NCBI GenBank assembly: GCA_017302335.1 | Contig: JAFLCT010000007.1 | Location: forward strand, 1 to 47,041 | Length of the DNA stretch: 47,041 nt | Direction: 5' to 3' | DNA from: Caulobacterales bacterium | GTDB taxonomy: Bacteria > Pseudomonadota > Alphaproteobacteria > Caulobacterales > Caulobacteraceae | Part shown: one piece after another, positions 11,177 through 20,935 of the stretch | How positions within the stretch are numbered: position 1 is the first letter of the stretch | Layout: each line of letters starts with the position of its first letter | Made by a program: the position numbers and the translations under genes | The notes under the pieces: generated by a model | Databases searched by the model: none | What the model was told of the DNA's origin: nothing | The model's input: the letters and a program-made list of their open reading frames with translations, nothing else

Positions 11177-12475
11177 TCACCACCGGCGCTCGAAGCGCCG
11201 CCTCAGGATGATCGCGGCCATGTTCATCACGATCATGAAGGCCAGAAGCACCATGATCGCGGCGGCCGTGCGTTCGTGGAACGCCCGCTCCGAGGCGTTC
11301 TCCCAGATGTAGATCAGCGACGGCAGGGCGCCCGCCGGTTGGTCGATCGCCATCGGCACGCCGGGCACGAAGCTGATCATGCCGATCAGCAGCAGGGGCG
11401 CGGTCTCGCCCAGGGCGTGGGCCATGGAGATGATGGCGCCGGTCATCACGCCCGGCATGGCCAGGGGCAGGACGTGGCCGAACACCGCCTGGGTGCGGCT
11501 GGCGCCCATGGCCAGGGCCGCTTCGCGGATCGACGGCGGCACCGCCTTCAGCGACGAACGGGTGGCGATGATCAGGGTGGGCAGCGCCATCAGGGCCAGC
11601 ACCAGCCCCCCGACCAGCGGACTGGCGCGCGGCAGGTGCATCCAGTTGATGAACAGGGCCAGGCCCAACAGGCCGTAAACGATCGAAGGCACGGCGGCCA
11701 GGTTGTTGATGTTGACCTCGATCAGTTCGCTGAGCCGGTTGCGCGGCGCGAACTCTTCCAGATAGACGGCCGCGCCGACGCCCAGCGGAATGGCGATCAC
11801 GGCCGTGACCAGCAGCATCAAGGCCGATCCGACCACCGCGCCCAGGACCCCCGCCAGCTCCGGCTCGGTGGAATCGCCGTTCAGGAACAGCGCCTTGTTG
11901 AAGCGCGCCGAGACGGCGCCCTCGGCCTTCAGCCGGTCCAGCCAGTCGAGTTGCTGGTCGGTCAGGCGGCGTTGATCCGACGGCACGTCGCGGCTGATCT
12001 CACCCTTCAGATACAGGTCGGCGTCGTCCGAAAACGGCGTCGTTATCGGCACGGTCTGACCGATCAGACCGGGCCGCTTCATCACCAGTTCGGCGAGACG
12101 GAACTTCAGCTCGGACGAGAACAGGCTCTTCATGGCCTTGGCCTTGGAGCCTTGCGCATCGTCAACGACGCCCCAGCGCGCCAACAGTTGTTCGGCCGTC
12201 AGTTGCTCAAAATTGGTGCCCGCCGGATAGCTGCGGTCGATGCGCGCCGGGTCCAGATAGACCGGCACGGCGGCGGTGTGGGTGTAGAAGGCGTGATAGC
12301 CCTGGCTGACGATCCGGCCCAGCAACAGGGCCAAGAAGGCCAGGGCGGCGATGATGGCCAGCCGCCCGTACCAGCGGAACCGCGCCTCGCGCGCATGGCG
12401 GCGCTTCAGCCCGGCGGCCAGACGGTCCCGCATCGGCGTCGACGCGGCCGCATTCATGTCGGCGGCGTCAGTCAT
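11177..12475 (-). CDS. pstA: Phosphate ABC transporter permease PstA (long form)
   Basis: A 432-residue inner-membrane permease. The C-terminal ~230 residues hold the BPD_transp_1 permease fold, including the PstA loop [32 protein letters not shown] and the [20 protein letters not shown] coupling motif for PstB. The N-terminal ~190 residues have one transmembrane helix followed by a large periplasmic region (DUF3333-like), which makes it longer than the ~296-residue E. coli protein, as is usual in alphaproteobacteria. It overlaps the end of pstC by 8 bases. Confidence 0.95.
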   Translation of the reverse strand: MTDAADMNAAASTPMRDRLAAGLKRRHAREARFRWYGRLAIIAALAFLALLLGRIVSQGYHAFYTHTAAVPVYLDPARIDRSYPAGTNFEQLTAEQLLARWGVVDDAQGSKAKAMKSLFSSELKFRLAELVMKRPGLIGQTVPITTPFSDDADLYLKGEISRDVPSDQRRLTDQQLDWLDRLKAEGAVSARFNKALFLNGDSTEPELAGVLGAVVGSALMLLVTAVIAIPLGVGAAVYLEEFAPRNRLSELIEVNINNLAAVPSIVYGLLGLALFINWMHLPRASPLVGGLVLALMALPTLIIATRSSLKAVPPSIREAALAMGASRTQAVFGHVLPLAMPGVMTGAIISMAHALGETAPLLLIGMISFVPGVPMAIDQPAGALPSLIYIWENASERAFHERTAAAIMVLLAFMIVMNMAAIILRRRFERRW

Positions 12476-13898
12476 ATTGTTCCCGATAGGCGGCGACGAT
12501 GCGTTGGGCGACGATGTTCAGGCTCAGCGTCACCAGGAACAGGGTCAAGCCCAGGCCGAAGGCGGCCAGGGTCTTGGGGCTGTTGAACTCCTGGTCGCCG
12601 GTCAGCAGAGTGACGATCTGCACCGTCACCGTGGTCACCGTGTCCAACGGGTTGAGGGTCAGGTTGGCGGCCAGGCCGGCGGCCATGGTCACGATCATGG
12701 TCTCGCCGATGGCCCGCGACACCGCCAGCAGGAAGGCCCCGGCCACGCCCGGCAGGGCGGCGGGCATCAACACGCGGGTGATGGTCTCGGACTTGGTGGC
12801 CCCCATGGCCAGCGAACCGTCGCGCAGCGACTGCGGCACGGCGTTGATGATGTCATCCGACAGGGACGAGACGAAGGGGATCAGCATGATGCCCATCACC
12901 GCCCCGGCCGTCAGGGCCATCTGGTTCTGCACCAGGGCCAGATACTGGCCGACGCCGTCCAGCGGCCCGCCGATCAGCCAGCCGCCGATGGTGTTGAAGA
13001 AGACCCTCAACGCCGGTCCCACCGTCAGGGCGGCGAAAAAGCCGTAGACCACGGTCGGCACGCCCGCCAGAATCTCCAGCAGCGGCTTGACCGTCGCCCG
13101 CGTCTTCGGCCCGGCGTACTCCGACAGATAGATGGCCGAGAACAGGCCGATCGGCCCGGCCACGATCATGGCGATCAGCATGATCAGCAGGGTTCCGGCG
13201 AACAGCGGCACGGCCCCAAAGGCGCCGGACGACCCCACCTGATCGGCGCGGATGGCGATCTGGGGACTCCATTTGGTCCCGAACAGGAACTCGGTGATCG
13301 GCACCGACTGGAAGAAGCGCCAGGAATCGTAGACCAGCGAGGCGATGATCCCGACCGTGGTCAGAACGGCGATGGCCGAACAGGCGAACAGGGCCACGGC
13401 GATCCAGGTCTCGACCTTGTTCCGGGCGCGAAACCCTGGGCGGATGCGCGCGAAGGCGAACAGTCCGCCCAACAGCGCCGCGGCCGCCACGGCGGCGGCC
13501 AGGGCCAGGGTCAGGCCGTCGCGCACCCAGACGATGCGCTTGCCGGTGGTGGTCAGTTCCTGCGCCAGAGGCGCGGGCCATATCTGCTGGGCCTGTTCGC
13601 CCGCGCCGACGCGGCGGGCGTCGCTATAGAAGGCGGCCCGACGGAAAGGCTCCAGTTCGGCGACGGCCGGCGCCTCACGCGCCTCGATCAGTCCGGCGGT
13701 CACGGTCGGCATGGCGATCTGACCCAGCACCAACACGACCAGGGCCGGGACCACCGTCCAGATCAGGGCCAGGGCCGCGTGCTGGCTCGGTCGCGAATGG
13801 CTGCGCTGATCCCGGCCGCGACGGCGCGCGAGCGCAAGACCGCCCGCATAGGCCAGGCCGCCGGCCAGCAACAGGATCAGGGGAAGAAGCCAGGTCAT
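12468..13898 (-). CDS. pstC: Phosphate ABC transporter permease PstC (long form)
   Basis: A 476-residue permease and the first gene of the pstCAB-phoUB operon. It has two N-terminal transmembrane segments with a periplasmic insert (about 1-200), then the permease domain with YLSEYAGPKTRATVKPLLEILAGVPTVVYGFFA and the coupling motif GSLAMGATKSETITRVLMPAALPG. Longer than E. coli PstC (319), as in related alphaproteobacteria. No pstS gene is linked, so the phosphate-binding protein must be encoded elsewhere. A Pho-box-like sequence lies about 100 bases upstream of the start. Confidence 0.95.
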   Translation of the reverse strand: MTWLLPLILLLAGGLAYAGGLALARRRGRDQRSHSRPSQHAALALIWTVVPALVVLVLGQIAMPTVTAGLIEAREAPAVAELEPFRRAAFYSDARRVGAGEQAQQIWPAPLAQELTTTGKRIVWVRDGLTLALAAAVAAAALLGGLFAFARIRPGFRARNKVETWIAVALFACSAIAVLTTVGIIASLVYDSWRFFQSVPITEFLFGTKWSPQIAIRADQVGSSGAFGAVPLFAGTLLIMLIAMIVAGPIGLFSAIYLSEYAGPKTRATVKPLLEILAGVPTVVYGFFAALTVGPALRVFFNTIGGWLIGGPLDGVGQYLALVQNQMALTAGAVMGIMLIPFVSSLSDDIINAVPQSLRDGSLAMGATKSETITRVLMPAALPGVAGAFLLAVSRAIGETMIVTMAAGLAANLTLNPLDTVTTVTVQIVTLLTGDQEFNSPKTLAAFGLGLTLFLVTLSLNIVAQRIVAAYREQYD

Positions 13899-14001
13899 GA
13901 AAATCCACGGCGTCGCGCGCCAAACCGCGAGTCGGCCGGGTTCGCCCGTTCAACTCGCGGCGATAACTGCCCGTGATTGGTCAGCGGAATAAGACGGGGC
14001 C

Positions 14002-14019
14002 GTGACAGTTCTGTTACGG
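14002..14019 (-). promoter_or_regulatory. Candidate Pho box upstream of pstC
   Basis: Read on the minus strand, CCGTAACAGAACTGTCAC contains a strong CTGTCAC half-site and a poorer CCGTAAC half-site 11 bases earlier, the spacing expected of a Pho box. It ends about 104 bases before the pstC start and overlaps the phoR stop codon. The same bases also form a short inverted repeat (CCGTGACAG-TT-CTGTTACGG), so a role as the phoR terminator is an alternative. Confidence 0.4.
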
Positions 14020-15438
14020 CGCGAGCGGTTCCCCCAACGCCGTCTCCACATCCTTCGCCGAGATCTTGGCCATGGGAAACCAGGCGGTGAAGGCCGTTCC
14101 CTGCCCCGGCGCGCTGGCGACCGCCAGACCGCCCAGGTGCCGGTTGACGATATGTTTGACGATGGCCAGGCCTAGGCCGGTGCCCTCCTTGGGTCCGCTC
14201 TTCTGGCCCTCGACGCGATAGAAACGTTCGGTCAGACGCGGCAGGGTCTCGCGCGCCATGCCCGGTCCCCGGTCACGCACGATGACGGCGGCGTAGGCCG
14301 TCGCCCCCTCGCGATCCGGCGTCACCAGCGGCAAACGGGCCAGGCCGTCGGGCCGGTCGGCGGCCATGGTTTCGGCGCTGACATCGCGCTGGACGGTCAG
14401 TTCGACCGTCGCGCCGGGCGGCGAATATTTGACGGCGTTGTCGACCAGATTCTGGATCACCTGAATGATCTCGTCGCGATCTCCGACAACGGCGACGCCC
14501 GCCGCTTCGCCGTCCAACCGCACGGTCACGCCCTTCTCCTGGGCCAACAGGGTCACCGCGTCGATGACGTCTGCGGCGGCGCGGGCCAGATCGACCCGAC
14601 CGGACGGCGGAATGTGTTCGTTCAGCTCGATGCGGCTGAGCGACAGCAGATCGGCGACCAGCCGCCCCATCCGCTCGGCCTGAGCGGACATGATGTCGAG
14701 GAATTTCTCCCGCGCCGTATCGTCGTGTCGGGCGTGCCCCTTCAACGTCTCGATGAAACCGCTGAGCGAGGCCAGCGGCGTGCGCAGTTCGTGACTGGCG
14801 TTGGCCAGGAAGTCGACGCGCATCATCTCCATACGCCGCGCATCAGTCTCGTCGCGCAGGCGCAGCAGGGCCAGGGGCTGGCCGTCGCCGCTGGGCGGCA
14901 GGGGGCGGCTGAAGGCGCGCCAACGCCGATCACGCGCGCCGCCGGGCGTATAGTCGGTGACGCGGTCAAGCCCGCCGTACAGAGCCTCGTCCACCGCCTC
15001 CAGCACCGAGGGATCACGGATCGCCGACAGCAACAGTCCGCCGCGCGTCTGCAGGCGCAGCAGATCCCGCGCCGCCGCATTGGCCAGCAAGACGCGGCGA
15101 CCGGCGATGTCGTCCGCCTCGCCGCCGCCGACGATCAGCACCGGGTCCTCCAGGGCTTCGAAGGCCGCTCCCAGCAAGACCCCTTCTCCGTCCTCGACCA
15201 CCACCGGGGGCGTCTGCGCCTCGACGGCGGGCGGCGATGCGGGCGCGGCGCTGCGGTTGAGCAACCAGGTCAGGACCGCCGTCACGCCCGCCCCGCTCAG
15301 CAACAACGGCGCCGCCTCGCGATGCAGCACCGCCGCCAGGATCAGCACCAGGACCGCCAGTCCGCCGCTGGCGCCGGCCGTCCATAGTCGCGATCCGGCG
15401 GCGGGCGCGACAGGCGACGGCGACTGTTCGTACGGCAT
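14014..15438 (-). CDS. phoR: Phosphate regulon sensor histidine kinase PhoR
   Basis: A 474-residue membrane kinase. Two hydrophobic segments near the N-terminus (about 20-60) are followed by a PAS-like region (about 80-190). The DHp domain has phospho-acceptor His216 in ASHELRTPLASLSGFIETL. The catalytic domain has the N box NLVDNAVKYSPPG, G1 DRGPGMA, the F box ERFYRVEG and G2 GTGLGLAIVKH. There is no large periplasmic sensor domain, as expected for PhoR, which reads transport state through PstB/PhoU. The gene lies 115 bases upstream of pstC and is divergent from the hybrid kinase gene. Confidence 0.93.
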   Translation of the reverse strand: MPYEQSPSPVAPAAGSRLWTAGASGGLAVLVLILAAVLHREAAPLLLSGAGVTAVLTWLLNRSAAPASPPAVEAQTPPVVVEDGEGVLLGAAFEALEDPVLIVGGGEADDIAGRRVLLANAAARDLLRLQTRGGLLLSAIRDPSVLEAVDEALYGGLDRVTDYTPGGARDRRWRAFSRPLPPSGDGQPLALLRLRDETDARRMEMMRVDFLANASHELRTPLASLSGFIETLKGHARHDDTAREKFLDIMSAQAERMGRLVADLLSLSRIELNEHIPPSGRVDLARAAADVIDAVTLLAQEKGVTVRLDGEAAGVAVVGDRDEIIQVIQNLVDNAVKYSPPGATVELTVQRDVSAETMAADRPDGLARLPLVTPDREGATAYAAVIVRDRGPGMARETLPRLTERFYRVEGQKSGPKEGTGLGLAIVKHIVNRHLGGLAVASAPGQGTAFTAWFPMAKISAKDVETALGEPLAP

Positions 15439-15545
15439 GGCGCGACCCGGGCAAGCGACATCGAGGCTGGACGCTCCGCGCCCCTTCGCACGCTTTTTTC
15501 ACCTCTTTGCGACAAGAGTGCCAGCCTGATCAGCGGAGACGTGAT

Positions 15546-17843
15546 TTGGATTGGGCGCCCATCAGCCTGGCTTATCAGCATGACCTGGCGGCGTTGATCC
15601 CGGCGTCCGTGCTGTGCCTGTTGGGCGTCATCTTCGCCCGCCTCATGTTCAATCGCGCGCGGTTGACGCGCTGGGACGGGCGCGGCGGCGAGGCGGCGCG
15701 GCTGGAAACCGCCGCTTCAATCGTGGGCGGCCTGTTCATCTGGGGCGCCCAATTCATCGCTCTGATGGCGTTCGACGCCGGTGTCGTCGCGACCTATGAC
15801 CCGATGGGCATGGCGTACGCCCTGATCATGGCTGTCGCCGCCCTGTATGTTTCGGCCCGTGTGACGGGCGCCGCCCTGAACTCCAGCCGCGTGCTGGCGG
15901 CGGTCCTGGTTCGCACGCTGTTCTTTCTGGGTATGCACGTACTGGCGGTCGGGTCCTTGCGAACGTCGGGCGTGGTCCATTGGGGCATGGAGACCCTGGC
16001 CCTGGGCTTCGCCGTCAATCTGGCCCTCAGCATCGAAGCCGTGCGCTTCCAGTCCACCGGCACGATTTGGGGGACGGTCAGCGCGGGCGTCAGCGGCTGG
16101 GCCGGCCTGATGGCCCTGTATCTCATCTCAATGAGCGGCTTTTGGATCTCGCCGACGGAGACGCCCGCCACCCTGACGACGGGACTGAGCCGCGACGATA
16201 TGCTGACCTGGGCCGTGGGTCTGGTGATGGTCCTGTGCCTGGCGCTCGGCGCCATCGCCGCCGCCGCCTATTGGTGGCGCACCAGCGCCATGCGTCATCT
16301 GCGCGAAGCGATCGACGCCATGCCCGATGGACTGGGCTTCTACAACGCCGACGACCGGCTGATTCTTTGGAACGCCCGCTATGTGCAGGTGAACCCCGAA
16401 CTGACCGCCATCCTCAAGCCGGGAATGCCCTTCATCGAACTGCTGCGTGAGGGCATCCGCCAGAACTTGTACGAACACGCACGCGGGCGCGAAGAGGAAT
16501 GGATCGCCGAACGCATGGCCGCGCGTCGCGCCGCGACCAACGGGTTCGAGCAGAAGATCGGCGACGGCCGCTGGCTGCGTGTCCAGGATCGTCATACCCG
16601 CGACGGCTGCATCGTGACCGTGGTCAATGACATCACCGATCTGAAACGCGACGCCCAGGCCCTGGCCGAGGCGAGAGACGCGGCCGAACAGGCGAACCGG
16701 TCCAAGAGCCAGTTCCTGGCCAATATGAGCCATGAAATCCGCACCCCCCTGAACGGCGTGATCGGCATGATTCAGGCGTTGAAGCGCACCGAACTGACCG
16801 AGGACCAGCACGAGATGCTGGAGCTGATGTCCTCGTCCAGCCGCACCTTGCAGACCCTGCTCAGCGACATCCTGGACCTGGCGCGGGTCGAATCCGGCCG
16901 GCTGCAACTGACCGAGGAGCCGTTCGATCTGGCGCGCGCGGTCCATGAGGCCGGTCAGCTTTACGAGGCTTCGGCGCTGGAAAAGGGTCTGGGCTTCACC
17001 GTCGATATCGCCGCCGAGGCGCGGACCTGGGTCCAGGGCGACGTGGTGCGTCTGAAACAGATCCTGACCAATCTGGTGTCCAATGCGGTGAAATTCACCG
17101 AGAGCGGTTTCGTGACCCTGCGGGCCGAGGCGGGACCGACCCGCGACGGCTCGCCGACCTTGCGCTTCACAGTCGAAGACACCGGCATCGGCTTCGATCC
17201 CGAGACGCGCGCGCGACTGTTCACCCGCTTCGAACAGGCCGATGGCGGCATCGCCCGCAAATTCGGCGGCACCGGCCTGGGCCTGGCGATCTGCCGACAG
17301 TTGGCCGAGATGATGGGCGGCGATCTGGATTGTGAAAGCGAGTTGGGCGGAGGCTCGGCCTTCATCCTGACCGTGCCGCTGCGCGCGATCGCGGCGCCCG
17401 CGCCCGTTGAGAGCGATGCGGCGACGGCGGGCGCCGTGACGCGCCGCGGTCTGCGCGTCCTGCTGGCCGACGATCATCCGACCAACCGCAAGGTGGTCGA
17501 ACTGGTCCTGGCCGCCGCCGATGTGGACCTGACCGCTGTCGAGGATGGCGCCCAGGCGGTTCAGGCCTTCCGCAATGGCGACTTCGACCTGGTCCTCATG
17601 GATATGCAGATGCCGGTGATGGACGGCCTGACCGCCACGCGCGAGCTGCGTCTGCACGAGGTCGCCGAGGGTCGCCCCCGCGCCCGCATCGTCATGCTGA
17701 CGGCCAACGCCCTGCCCGAACACGTGGCGGCGGGCCAGGCGGCGGGCGCCGACCACCATGTCGCCAAGCCGTTCGACACCTCGGAACTGCTGGCGCTGGT
17801 GACCGAGCCAACGGGATCGGATCGCGCGTCCGCAGCGGCCTGA
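15546..17843 (+). CDS. Membrane hybrid histidine kinase/response regulator with PAS domain
   Basis: About 765 residues. The N-terminal ~245 residues hold six or seven hydrophobic helices with no clear periplasmic sensor. A PAS domain follows (about 255-375, AIDAMPDGLGFYNADDRLILWN). The HisKA domain has His396 in NMSHEIRTPLNGVIGM, and the ATPase domain has NLVSNAVKFTE, DTGIGFD and GTGLGLAICRQ. A C-terminal receiver carries Asp686 (LVLMDMQMPVMDGL). I chose the TTG at 15546 because GGAG lies 7 bases upstream; another TTG 13 codons earlier has no such site. No Hpt domain is present, so a separate Hpt is needed for a phosphorelay; one is encoded at 39568-39918. Input unknown. Confidence 0.88.
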   Translation: MDWAPISLAYQHDLAALIPASVLCLLGVIFARLMFNRARLTRWDGRGGEAARLETAASIVGGLFIWGAQFIALMAFDAGVVATYDPMGMAYALIMAVAALYVSARVTGAALNSSRVLAAVLVRTLFFLGMHVLAVGSLRTSGVVHWGMETLALGFAVNLALSIEAVRFQSTGTIWGTVSAGVSGWAGLMALYLISMSGFWISPTETPATLTTGLSRDDMLTWAVGLVMVLCLALGAIAAAAYWWRTSAMRHLREAIDAMPDGLGFYNADDRLILWNARYVQVNPELTAILKPGMPFIELLREGIRQNLYEHARGREEEWIAERMAARRAATNGFEQKIGDGRWLRVQDRHTRDGCIVTVVNDITDLKRDAQALAEARDAAEQANRSKSQFLANMSHEIRTPLNGVIGMIQALKRTELTEDQHEMLELMSSSSRTLQTLLSDILDLARVESGRLQLTEEPFDLARAVHEAGQLYEASALEKGLGFTVDIAAEARTWVQGDVVRLKQILTNLVSNAVKFTESGFVTLRAEAGPTRDGSPTLRFTVEDTGIGFDPETRARLFTRFEQADGGIARKFGGTGLGLAICRQLAEMMGGDLDCESELGGGSAFILTVPLRAIAAPAPVESDAATAGAVTRRGLRVLLADDHPTNRKVVELVLAAADVDLTAVEDGAQAVQAFRNGDFDLVLMDMQMPVMDGLTATRELRLHEVAEGRPRARIVMLTANALPEHVAAGQAAGADHHVAKPFDTSELLALVTEPTGSDRASAAA

Positions 17844-17849
17844 CGCCGC

Positions 17850-18059
17850 CTATTCGTTGCCGTGGGCGGCCTCGTTGATGACCTGGCTGGGCATATTGGT
17901 GAAGTCGACGGCCACGGGCTGGGCGGACTTGCGCTGAAAGGTGCCGATGACGTGGGCCATGCGGCGGCGCACCTCGCGTTCGGCCTCGGTTCCCATGTCC
18001 AGGCTCAAGGGCGCCAGGCAGAAGTCGATGATGGCCTGGGTGTTGGTCAGGGGCTGCAT
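17850..18059 (-). CDS. Small aceA-linked protein, unknown function
   Basis: A 69-residue soluble protein I do not recognise (MQPLTNTQAIIDFCLAPLSL...). It has no signal peptide, membrane segment or known motif. A charged helix (TEAEREVRRRMAHVIGTFQ) and a final VDFTNMPSQVINEA segment are the main features. AAGGAGA sits at good spacing before the ATG, and the gene follows aceA by 20 bases, so it is very likely co-transcribed with isocitrate lyase. It ends 6 bases from the converging hybrid kinase gene. A role connected with the glyoxylate shunt is inferred only from context. Confidence 0.75.
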   Translation of the reverse strand: MQPLTNTQAIIDFCLAPLSLDMGTEAEREVRRRMAHVIGTFQRKSAQPVAVDFTNMPSQVINEAAHGNE

Positions 18060-18079
18060 GATCGTGTCTCCTTGTCTGT

Positions 18080-19357
18080 TCAGGCCGCCGCGAACTGGGC
18101 GGTTTCGGTGGAGTCCTTCAGGGCCGTCGTCGAGGACTGGCCGTTCGAGATGACGGTGGCGACGGCGTCGAAATAGCCGGTGCCGACCTCGCGCTGGTGG
18201 CGGGTGGCGGTGTACCCAGCGGTCTCATTGGCGAATTCGCGCTGTTGCAGCTCGGAGTAGGCCGCCATGCCGCGGTCGCGATAGCCGCTGGCCAGTTCGA
18301 ACATACCGTTGTTCAGGCTGTGGAAGCCCGCCAGGGTCACGAACTGGAATTTGTAGCCCATGGTCCCCAGCTCGCGCTGAAATTTGGCGATGGTCTCGTC
18401 GTCCAGCCTGGCCTTCCAGTTGAACGAGGGCGAACAGTTGTAGGCCATCAGCTTGCCCGGATGCCGCTTCTGGATCGCCTCGGCGAAGCGGCGGGCGTCG
18501 TCCAGATCGGGGTGCGAGGTCTCCCACCACAGAACGTCGGCGTATTTGGCGTAGGCCAGGCCGCGCGCGATGCAGTGATCCAGCCCCGTGCCGGGCTTCA
18601 GGCGATAGAAGCCTTCGGGCGTGCGGTTCTCGCGGTCGATGAAGGGATGGTCGCGTTCGTCGATGTCGGAGGTGATCAGTTGGGCGCTTTCCGCGTCGGT
18701 GCGGGCCACGGTCAGGGTCGGGGCGCCCATGACGTCGGCGGCCAGGCGGGCGGCGATCAGGTTGCGCTCATGCGCCTGGGTCGGGATCAGCACCTTGCCG
18801 CCCAGGTGGCCGCACTTCTTCTCGGACGCCAACTGGTCCTCGAAATGGACGCCGGCGGCGCCCGCCTCGATGAAGGCCTTCATGATCTCGAAGCTGTTCA
18901 ACGGCCCGCCGAAACCGGCCTCGGCGTCGGCGACGATGGGCGCGAACCAGTCGCGCTTGGTCCCGCCCTCGGCGTGTTCGATCTGATCGGCGCGTTGCAG
19001 GGTGCGGTTGATGCGGCGACACAGTTCCGGCGCCGCATTGGCCGGGTACAAGGACTGATCCGGGTACATGGCCCCGGCCGTATTGGCGTCGGCCGCCACC
19101 TGCCAGCCCGACAGATAGATGGCTTTCAACCCGGCGCGGACCATCTGCATGGCCTGGTTGCCGGTCACCGCGCCCAGGGCGTTGATATAGGGTTCCGTGC
19201 GCAGAAGCTCCCACAACCGATTGGCGCCGCGTTCGGCCAGGGTGTGGGTGATCGGCACGGAGCCGCGCAGCCGCAGAACCTCTTGCGGCGTATAGGGGCG
19301 CTCGATCCCGTCAAAACGCCCGGCGGGGGCGGGAACCAGATCGGCGAAGGTGGTCAT
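18080..19357 (-). CDS. aceA: Isocitrate lyase
   Basis: A 425-residue enzyme of the glyoxylate shunt that cleaves isocitrate to succinate and glyoxylate. The catalytic signature KKCGHLGGK is present within the longer stretch [19 protein letters not shown]. Other family marks are [33 protein letters not shown] (Mg-binding) and [10 protein letters not shown]. Length matches proteobacterial AceA. AGGAGCG precedes the ATG. It is divergent from the RamB/ScfR-type regulator gene and followed by a small co-transcribed gene. Malate synthase is not in the window. Confidence 0.97.
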   Translation of the reverse strand: MTTFADLVPAPAGRFDGIERPYTPQEVLRLRGSVPITHTLAERGANRLWELLRTEPYINALGAVTGNQAMQMVRAGLKAIYLSGWQVAADANTAGAMYPDQSLYPANAAPELCRRINRTLQRADQIEHAEGGTKRDWFAPIVADAEAGFGGPLNSFEIMKAFIEAGAAGVHFEDQLASEKKCGHLGGKVLIPTQAHERNLIAARLAADVMGAPTLTVARTDAESAQLITSDIDERDHPFIDRENRTPEGFYRLKPGTGLDHCIARGLAYAKYADVLWWETSHPDLDDARRFAEAIQKRHPGKLMAYNCSPSFNWKARLDDETIAKFQRELGTMGYKFQFVTLAGFHSLNNGMFELASGYRDRGMAAYSELQQREFANETAGYTATRHQREVGTGYFDAVATVISNGQSSTTALKDSTETAQFAAA

Positions 19358-19414
19358 GGCGGTCGCTCCTGATCAGCGGCCCACGCCGCCTCGCCCCAGG
19401 ATCAGACCACACGA

Positions 19415-19497
19415 AGTCACGATTTTCACGACTGCCGGGGTCAATTTCGAAGTCTATTAGTCACATTATGACTTTGCATATTGAGTCACAATGTGAC
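19415..19497. promoter_or_regulatory. Operator cluster between aceA and its divergent regulator
   Basis: Three AGTCAC boxes (19415, 19459, 19484) lie in the 151-base gap. Two are halves of inverted repeats: AGTCA-N5-TGACT at 19459-19473 and the perfect GTCAC-AAT-GTGAC at 19485-19497, with centres 25 bases apart. The last ends 12 bases before the regulator's ATG, so binding there should block the regulator's own expression. The surrounding sequence is AT-rich compared with the rest of the window, as expected for promoters. The regulator encoded next door is the obvious binding protein (inference). Confidence 0.65.
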
Positions 19498-19508
19498 ATT
19501 TTCCCTGC

Positions 19509-20915
19509 ATGAGCGGCGGGGCGGATCGCAAACTGTTCCTGGGCGGCCGACTAAAGCGGCTGCGGCGTCAACTCGCTCTGACCCAGACGGCCATGGCCGC
19601 CGATCTGGGGGTTTCGCCCAGCTATCTGAACCATATCGAGCGCAACCAACGCCCCTTGTCGGCGCAGTTGCTGCTGCGCCTGGCCGAAACCTATGACGTC
19701 GATCTGCGCGACTTCACGGCGGCGGGCGGCGACGCCACCGAGGCCGCCGTGGGCGAGGCCCTGACCGATCCGGTGTTTCAGGGCCTGGCCGTGCCCCGCC
19801 ACGAGGTGATCCAGGCGATCCAGGACCAGCCCGCCCTGTCCGACGCCTTCCTGCGCCTGTACCGCGCCTTCGCCGACCGCCGCGCGCGCGACAGCGGCGC
19901 CCCCGACCCCGACAGCCCCGCCGACTGGGTGCGAGAATATCTGCAAGCACGCAAGAACCACTTCTCGGAGTTCGACCTCCTGGGCGAGACCCTGGCCGAG
20001 GCGCTGGAGAGCGAGACGCCCGGCGAACCGTTCGAGGCTCGCGCCCGCGCCCGCCTGACGACCCGACACGGTTTGAGCGTGCGCACCCTGCCCGCCGAGG
20101 TGATGGTGGAATGGACCCGTCGGTTCGACCCCCACCGCCGCCGCCTATTGCTGTCCGAGACCTTGGGACCCGCCTCGCGCGCCTTCGCCGTCGCCTATCA
20201 ACTGGCCGCCGCCGAGCACGCCGCCGAGATCGAGACCGTAATCACGGCCGCCGCCCCGCCCGAGGCGGCGCGCGCCCTGCTCAAGGTCGCCCTGACCAAC
20301 GCCCTGGCCGCCGCCGTGCTGATGCCCTACGGCGCCTTCCACGCCCTGGCCGAGGAGAGCGGCTATGACCTGCCGCGACTACAGGCGCGGTTCGGCGTCT
20401 CGTTCGAGCAGGCGGCGCATCGCCTGACCACATTGTCGCGGCCCACGGCGCGCGGCGTGCCCTTCTTCCTGATGCGGGTCGATCAGGCGGGCAATGTCTC
20501 CAAGCGGTTCGCGGCGGGCGCCTTTCCCTTCTCGCGTTTCGGCGGGGCCTGTCCGCGCTGGCGCCTGCATTCGGCGTTTCGCACGCCCGGCCGGGTCGTC
20601 ACCCAGATCGTCGAGACGCCGGACGGGGGCCGCTGGTTCACCCTGGCCCGCACCGTCGACCGCCAGGGCCGGGACGCCTTCACCGAGGGACAGGACCTGG
20701 CCGTCGGCCTGGGCTGCGAGATCAGCCACGCCCATCGCCTGATCCAGGCGCGCGGGCTGGACCTTTCCAATCCCGAGGTCACGCCCATCGGCCCGGCCTG
20801 TCGCCTGTGCCCGCGCCATCCCTGCGCCGAGCGCGCCGCGCCGCCGATCGACCGGTCCCTGGCCGTCGACGACTGGGCCAAGTCGATCAGCCCCTATCCC
20901 TTCGCGACGGGCTGA
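19509..20915 (+). CDS. XRE-family regulator of short-chain acyl/glyoxylate metabolism (RamB/ScfR-like)
   Basis: A 468-residue regulator. An N-terminal lambda-repressor-type HTH (about 10-70) reads LKRLRRQLALTQTAMAADLGVSPSYLNHIERNQRP. The middle has an IrrE/ImmA-like region (residues ~180-330, DUF955/DUF2083-type: RAFAVAYQLAAAEHAAEIETV, ALAEESGYDLPRLQARFGVSFEQAAHRL). The C-terminus has a Cys-rich patch (GPACRLCPRHPCAERAAPP) typical of this family, possibly metal- or redox-sensing. The classical HExxH of active ImmA is not seen. Divergence from aceA and the palindromes between them point to control of isocitrate lyase and itself. No good Shine-Dalgarno is visible before the ATG. Confidence 0.87.
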   Translation: MSGGADRKLFLGGRLKRLRRQLALTQTAMAADLGVSPSYLNHIERNQRPLSAQLLLRLAETYDVDLRDFTAAGGDATEAAVGEALTDPVFQGLAVPRHEVIQAIQDQPALSDAFLRLYRAFADRRARDSGAPDPDSPADWVREYLQARKNHFSEFDLLGETLAEALESETPGEPFEARARARLTTRHGLSVRTLPAEVMVEWTRRFDPHRRRLLLSETLGPASRAFAVAYQLAAAEHAAEIETVITAAAPPEAARALLKVALTNALAAAVLMPYGAFHALAEESGYDLPRLQARFGVSFEQAAHRLTTLSRPTARGVPFFLMRVDQAGNVSKRFAAGAFPFSRFGGACPRWRLHSAFRTPGRVVTQIVETPDGGRWFTLARTVDRQGRDAFTEGQDLAVGLGCEISHAHRLIQARGLDLSNPEVTPIGPACRLCPRHPCAERAAPPIDRSLAVDDWAKSISPYPFATG

Positions 20916-20935
20916 GGCCGTGATAGGCTCTTGCC

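Noticed and set aside
12351-13976. Long plus-strand frame across pstC and pstA
   Set aside because: Antisense to two unmistakable permease genes; composition is that of a mirror frame.
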